A DNA stretch of 9,405 nt from the NCBI GenBank assembly GCA_001800495.1, contig MGVM01000004.1, positions 18,644-28,048 of the forward strand. The letters are read 5' to 3'. This DNA is from Elusimicrobia bacterium RIFOXYB2_FULL_48_7 (GTDB taxonomy: Bacteria > Elusimicrobiota > Endomicrobiia > CG1-02-37-114 > XYA2-FULL-39-19). The position numbers and the translations under genes were made by a program. Under the pieces are notes generated by a model. It was not told where the DNA came from. It saw nothing but the letters and a program-made list of their open reading frames with translations, and searched no databases. Positions within the stretch are counted from its first letter, which is position 1. Each line of letters opens with the position of its first letter. This document shows, piece after piece, positions 7,134 through 9,405 of the stretch.

Positions 7134-7721
7134 GAGAACGAAGAGGCGCTGGTAAGCGCGGCGATTGCCGCGGTGAAGGCGGGGGACAGGGAAGCTTTCG
7201 GGAAGATCATAGATATGTATGCTGATAAAATATACAGTATGTGCTATTATTCTTCAAAAAACAAATCAGAAGCTGACGATTTGTTCCAGGAAGTGTTTTT
7301 GAAAGCGTTTCAGTCAATTAACAATTTCAGCCGGGAGTCAAATTTTTCCACCTGGCTTTACAGGATAACGGTAAACCACTGTATAGACAGGGGCAGGCAC
7401 AGGAATCTGGTCAGTTTCTTTTCCGTTGAGAAAAATGACGAACAGGGGCTGACGCTGGAAGATAAAATGCCCGACAGCGCGCCCGGGCCGGAGCAGGAAG
7501 CCCAGAAACAGGAAGTGAACGAACGGCTGATTTCAGCGTTGGGCCGCCTTAATCCCCGCCAGAGAGCCGCTGTGCTCCTGATGTATTTCGAAGAAAAATC
7601 TCTGAAAGACATATCGGAAATTATGGATTGTTCGGTTGGAACGGTGGGCTCCCGGCTGAGTTACGCGTTTAAAAAGCTGAGAGCATATTTGAAACCGGGG
7701 AAGAAAGACAATGAATTATAA
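7131..7721 (+). CDS. ECF-type RNA polymerase sigma factor
   Basis: Seen, counting from the ATT at 7131 (196 residues): an N-terminal ENEEALVSAAIAAVKAGD; sigma region 2 at about 22-89 with ADDLFQEVFLKAF, FSTWLYRI and NHCID; a charged linker; and sigma region 4 at about 132-186 with LNPRQRAAVLLMYFEE, SLKDISEIMDCSVGTVGSRL and a terminal KLRAYL. This is the two-domain ECF layout; regions 1 and 3 are absent. It would direct RNA polymerase to a small set of stress or envelope promoters. The start is uncertain: GTG at 7173 gives 182 residues but trims the first ECF helix and lacks a ribosome site. The gene overlaps the next by 11 bases, the usual arrangement of an ECF sigma and its anti-sigma. Its place after the PorV-like gene suggests a role in surface-protein export or envelope state. 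Confidence 0.9.
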   Translation: MENEEALVSAAIAAVKAGDREAFGKIIDMYADKIYSMCYYSSKNKSEADDLFQEVFLKAFQSINNFSRESNFSTWLYRITVNHCIDRGRHRNLVSFFSVEKNDEQGLTLEDKMPDSAPGPEQEAQKQEVNERLISALGRLNPRQRAAVLLMYFEEKSLKDISEIMDCSVGTVGSRLSYAFKKLRAYLKPGKKDNEL

Positions 7722-8760
7722 GGAAATGGGACGGTTTGATAATAATATTATTGAAATGATAAAGAACCTTCCCGCCATGAAGGCGCCGGCGCCTTTGGTG
7801 GAGAGGCTTAAATGCAGGATCAATGCGGCGGAACCGGTAACCATAAAAGCGCCGATAAATCGGCAACTACTGAGCAAGGTGCGAAGTCCAAACTATTTGA
7901 GTATGGTACGAAACTCAATTCGTCTACAGAATTGGCTACAAGTTTGGACTGTCGGGGCGATAGCTGCGGCGGCAGTAATACTTGTTTTTGTGATAACGGA
8001 CATCAACAAGCGCGATATGCTTGTTTTCAATAAGCCGGTAGTTGAAAAACCGGTTGGTGAGAAACCTGTTGCGCCGATGGCAAAAGCGCCTTCAGCAGAG
8101 TCTCTGAAAAGGCCGGCGGTGCCAATGCCGGTGCCGGTTAAACAACAGCAGGCGGTTAACACAGCGATTCGGGAAATCAAGCAGGAATTAAGCGCGAAAC
8201 AAGGCGTGAGCCAGCAGGATATCAACAGCGCGGTGAATTCGGTGCAGACAATGGTTTCAAACGGGGTTGAGGTGGAAGACGCGAAGAAAATTGTGACTTA
8301 TGCCATAGACGGCAATTTGAAGGGCGACCAGATAGTGGAAGTGACGAAATCGATAGGCGGCAGGGTTAGCGCTATGGGCGCGGATGAAACGGAAAACACG
8401 AAAGCCGCCGATAAATCGGCAACTACTGAGCAAGGTGCGAAGTCCAAAATGGCTACAAGTTTGAACAAAACCGGCGAGTTCGGGTTTGAAAAAGCGGCTC
8501 CGAACCCGTTTACCCCCAACGGCGACAGGATAAATGACAAGGTTTTGTTCTACTTTGATAACCCGGAAAATATGGAAGTGGAGATCAGCATGTTTGACCT
8601 GAAAGGGTTTTTAATAAGGAAACTCTCGTTTGCCCGCGGTGAAGTTCCTTCCTGGGACGGGAAAAACGAGGACGGGCGGCTTATGGAAGGCGGAATTTAC
8701 ATTTTCCAGCTGAAGGCCGCCGGTACGATCAAAAAGGGTTCCGTCGTCCTCGCAAAATAA
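7711..8760 (+). CDS. Probable membrane anti-sigma factor fused to a FlgD-like sorting-type domain
   Basis: Seen: 349 residues. An N-terminal cytoplasmic part (1-46, with LPAMKAPAPLVERLKCRI) resembles short anti-sigma N-termini but has no HxxxCxxC zinc motif. Residues 47-80 are encoded by a palindromic repeat element. One membrane helix follows at about 79-97 (VGAIAAAAVILVFVI), then a Pro/Val/Lys linker (108-145), a helical region (about 148-222), a second repeat-derived stretch (232-251), and a FlgD/gliding-type Ig domain (257-349). Aligned without gaps, this last domain is identical to that of the Kelch protein at 45 of 93 positions, and both end in LAK. With the N-terminus inside, the Ig domain lies outside the inner membrane. 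The 11-base overlap with the sigma gene supports the anti-sigma role; a purely structural envelope protein is the alternative. A sorting-type domain on an anti-sigma is unusual. Confidence 0.65.
   Translation: MNYKEMGRFDNNIIEMIKNLPAMKAPAPLVERLKCRINAAEPVTIKAPINRQLLSKVRSPNYLSMVRNSIRLQNWLQVWTVGAIAAAAVILVFVITDINKRDMLVFNKPVVEKPVGEKPVAPMAKAPSAESLKRPAVPMPVPVKQQQAVNTAIREIKQELSAKQGVSQQDINSAVNSVQTMVSNGVEVEDAKKIVTYAIDGNLKGDQIVEVTKSIGGRVSAMGADETENTKAADKSATTEQGAKSKMATSLNKTGEFGFEKAAPNPFTPNGDRINDKVLFYFDNPENMEVEISMFDLKGFLIRKLSFARGEVPSWDGKNEDGRLMEGGIYIFQLKAAGTIKKGSVVLAK
7850..7950. mobile_element. Palindromic coding-sequence repeat element, copy 1 (fuller)
   Basis: Bases 7850-7892 recur exactly at 8406-8448. 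The element opens with a hairpin gccga-taaa-tcggc (7851-7864). Its core has perfect ten-base arms, agtccaaact (7885-7894) and agtttggact (7941-7950), enclosing two smaller, partly competing stems: ttgagt/actcaa (7897-7902 with 7913-7918) and aattc/gaatt (7917-7921 with 7929-7933). Read in the host gene's frame it encodes residues 47-80, between the cytoplasmic part and the membrane helix. Two forward frames are open across it, and so is one reverse frame. Length and structure fit a selfish palindromic element within a gene. True outer boundaries cannot be set from two copies. Confidence 0.7.
8406..8463. mobile_element. Palindromic coding-sequence repeat element, copy 2 (core-deleted)
   Basis: Bases 8406-8448 equal 7850-7892 without mismatch. 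One A follows, then 14 bases (8450-8463) equal to 7933-7946. Against copy 1 the palindromic core is shorter by a net 39 bases, exactly 13 codons, and the end of the right arm is lost. Here the shared DNA is read in another frame, giving ADKSATTEQGAKSK where copy 1 gives INRQLLSKVRSPN. It sits in the linker before the FlgD-like domain. Confidence 0.7.
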
Positions 8761-8763
8761 ATA

Positions 8764-9405
8764 CTAAAGCATTATAGCCGACAACAACCTGGCGGCTTTT
8801 TCGCCCTTGCGGTAGGAGAAGAACAAATCGTTATTGTGGAAGGTGCAGAAGCCGTCCGATGGCGCGCGATCGATATTCATTTCAGGGATATTTTTTGATT
8901 TTAAACGCAAAACAATTTCATTCGCCAGGCCCATCCGGCCGTTTTTGAAGCTTTCCGGGAAATAATCTCCGAATTCCATGCCGACTTTATAGCATTCTCC
9001 GCAGATATGCGGCCCGATACCGGCGATGATGCCGGAGCTTTCCGTGCCGGAGATTTTCAGCAGAGTTTCAACGCCGTTTTCCACGATCCCGCCGTGAAGG
9101 CCTTTCCAGCCGGCGTGCAATACCGCGGCAAAAGTGCCTTTCTTGTCAGCCAGGAATACCGGCACGCAGTCAGCGGTGAAAACTCCCAGCGGGATCCCCC
9201 TGAAACCCGTCATAAACCCGTCAAAACCTTCATACCTGCGCGCTTCAGAAGAGTTTTTAACAATTAATATTTGTTTGCCGTGAACCTGTTTTGACGAGGT
9301 TAAAAGCGAGGGGTTCATTGCCTGGGAGGCGAGAATTTTATTTCTTTGGGGTTCGTCAGCCATGCTGCCTGAGGGTTTTGTGGTAGTGAAATGGGTTAGG
9401 CCTGT
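8764..9405 (-). CDS. pgeF: Laccase-domain protein, YfiH/PgeF family (5' end outside window)
   Basis: Seen on the minus strand: 213 codons open to the window edge. The ATG at 9363 is probably internal, because the 14 codons upstream read TGLTHFTTTKPSGS, which matches the family's N-terminal THxFTTR-GG-S region. Key motifs, numbered from that internal Met: QVHG (26-29), TADCVPV (63-69), HAGWKG (83-88), GIGPHICGECYKVG (115-128), and FFSYRKGEKAARLLSAIML at the end. The His-Cys-His set (H28, C66, H83) that binds zinc in this family is intact. Family knowledge: YfiH-type proteins act on purine nucleosides and on misincorporated cell-wall precursors (PgeF editing), and were long annotated as polyphenol oxidases. 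GC-rich codon use fits the chromosomal background. It converges on the anti-sigma gene, with three bases between the stops. Confidence 0.9.
   Translation of the reverse strand, partial: TGLTHFTTTKPSGSMADEPQRNKILASQAMNPSLLTSSKQVHGKQILIVKNSSEARRYEGFDGFMTGFRGIPLGVFTADCVPVFLADKKGTFAAVLHAGWKGLHGGIVENGVETLLKISGTESSGIIAGIGPHICGECYKVGMEFGDYFPESFKNGRMGLANEIVLRLKSKNIPEMNIDRAPSDGFCTFHNNDLFFSYRKGEKAARLLSAIML
8776..8801 (+). terminator. Weak candidate terminator of the sigma operon, inside the convergent gene
   Basis: AGCCG (8776-8780) and CGGCT (8793-8797) form a five-base stem with a 12-base loop, and the run TTTTT (8797-8801) overlaps the stem end. It begins 16 bases after the anti-sigma stop and lies within the 3' coding end of the minus-strand gene, the only place a terminator could be since the stops are three bases apart. 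The stem is short, so this is tentative. Confidence 0.35.

Noticed and set aside
7881..7954. tRNA-like cloverleaf in repeat copy 1
   Set aside because: The nested stems look cloverleaf-like, but there is no T-arm GGTTC motif, no anticodon-arm geometry and no CCA-type end on either strand.
7812..8033. A 73-codon + strand frame across repeat copy 1
   Set aside because: It is an out-of-frame reading of the anti-sigma gene. It is useful only because it shows the ADKSATTEQGAKSK peptide that copy 2 encodes in frame.

Overview
The window looks like chromosomal DNA of an uncultivated Gram-negative bacterium from a candidate-phylum-like lineage (Elusimicrobiota, Omnitrophota, Firestonebacteria or a similar group). 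This rests on an outer-membrane protein of the PorV/UPF0164 type encoded next to a large exported protein with a C-terminal FlgD/gliding-type Ig-like domain, and on an ECF sigma factor beside a membrane protein with the same C-terminal domain. The exact phylum cannot be fixed from this sequence.

There are two compositional halves. Positions 1 to about 4900 are AT-rich. They hold the end of an upstream gene, two paralogous seven-bladed beta-propeller proteins (180-1172 and 2011-3009), a family 2 glycosyltransferase between them (1184-1924), and a short protein with a tail-fibre-like N-terminus and a probable C1q/TNF-like C-terminus (3029-3667). None of these four has a signal peptide, and all are closely packed on the + strand. 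They look like a cassette of phage-tail-like or cell-surface recognition proteins with a dedicated glycosyltransferase. A 322-base gap follows, with a candidate promoter and several inverted repeats.

The second half is GC-richer. The change falls inside one gene: the 736-residue Kelch protein (3990-6200) has an AT-rich signal peptide and Kelch propeller but GC-rich Ig-like, ZU5-like and FlgD-like domains. It is followed closely by a PorV-like beta-barrel (6213-7118), an ECF sigma factor (about 7131-7721, probably starting at a rare ATT codon) and a one-pass membrane protein (7711-8760). The last looks like the sigma factor's anti-sigma, but it carries the same FlgD-like sorting-type domain as the Kelch protein. 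The layout suggests an operon for making, exporting and sensing surface proteins. A convergent, 5'-truncated laccase-domain gene of the YfiH/PgeF family (8764 to beyond 9405, minus strand) ends the window.

The most striking signal is a palindromic repeat inside the anti-sigma gene. A 43-base sequence occurs twice without a mismatch (7850-7892 and 8406-8448) and is read in two different frames. Copy 1 continues into a 66-base palindromic core with perfect 10-base arms; copy 2 has lost most of that core but keeps a 14-base piece of its right side. This is the behaviour expected of a selfish palindromic element that inserts into coding sequence, comparable in style to the Rickettsia palindromic elements.
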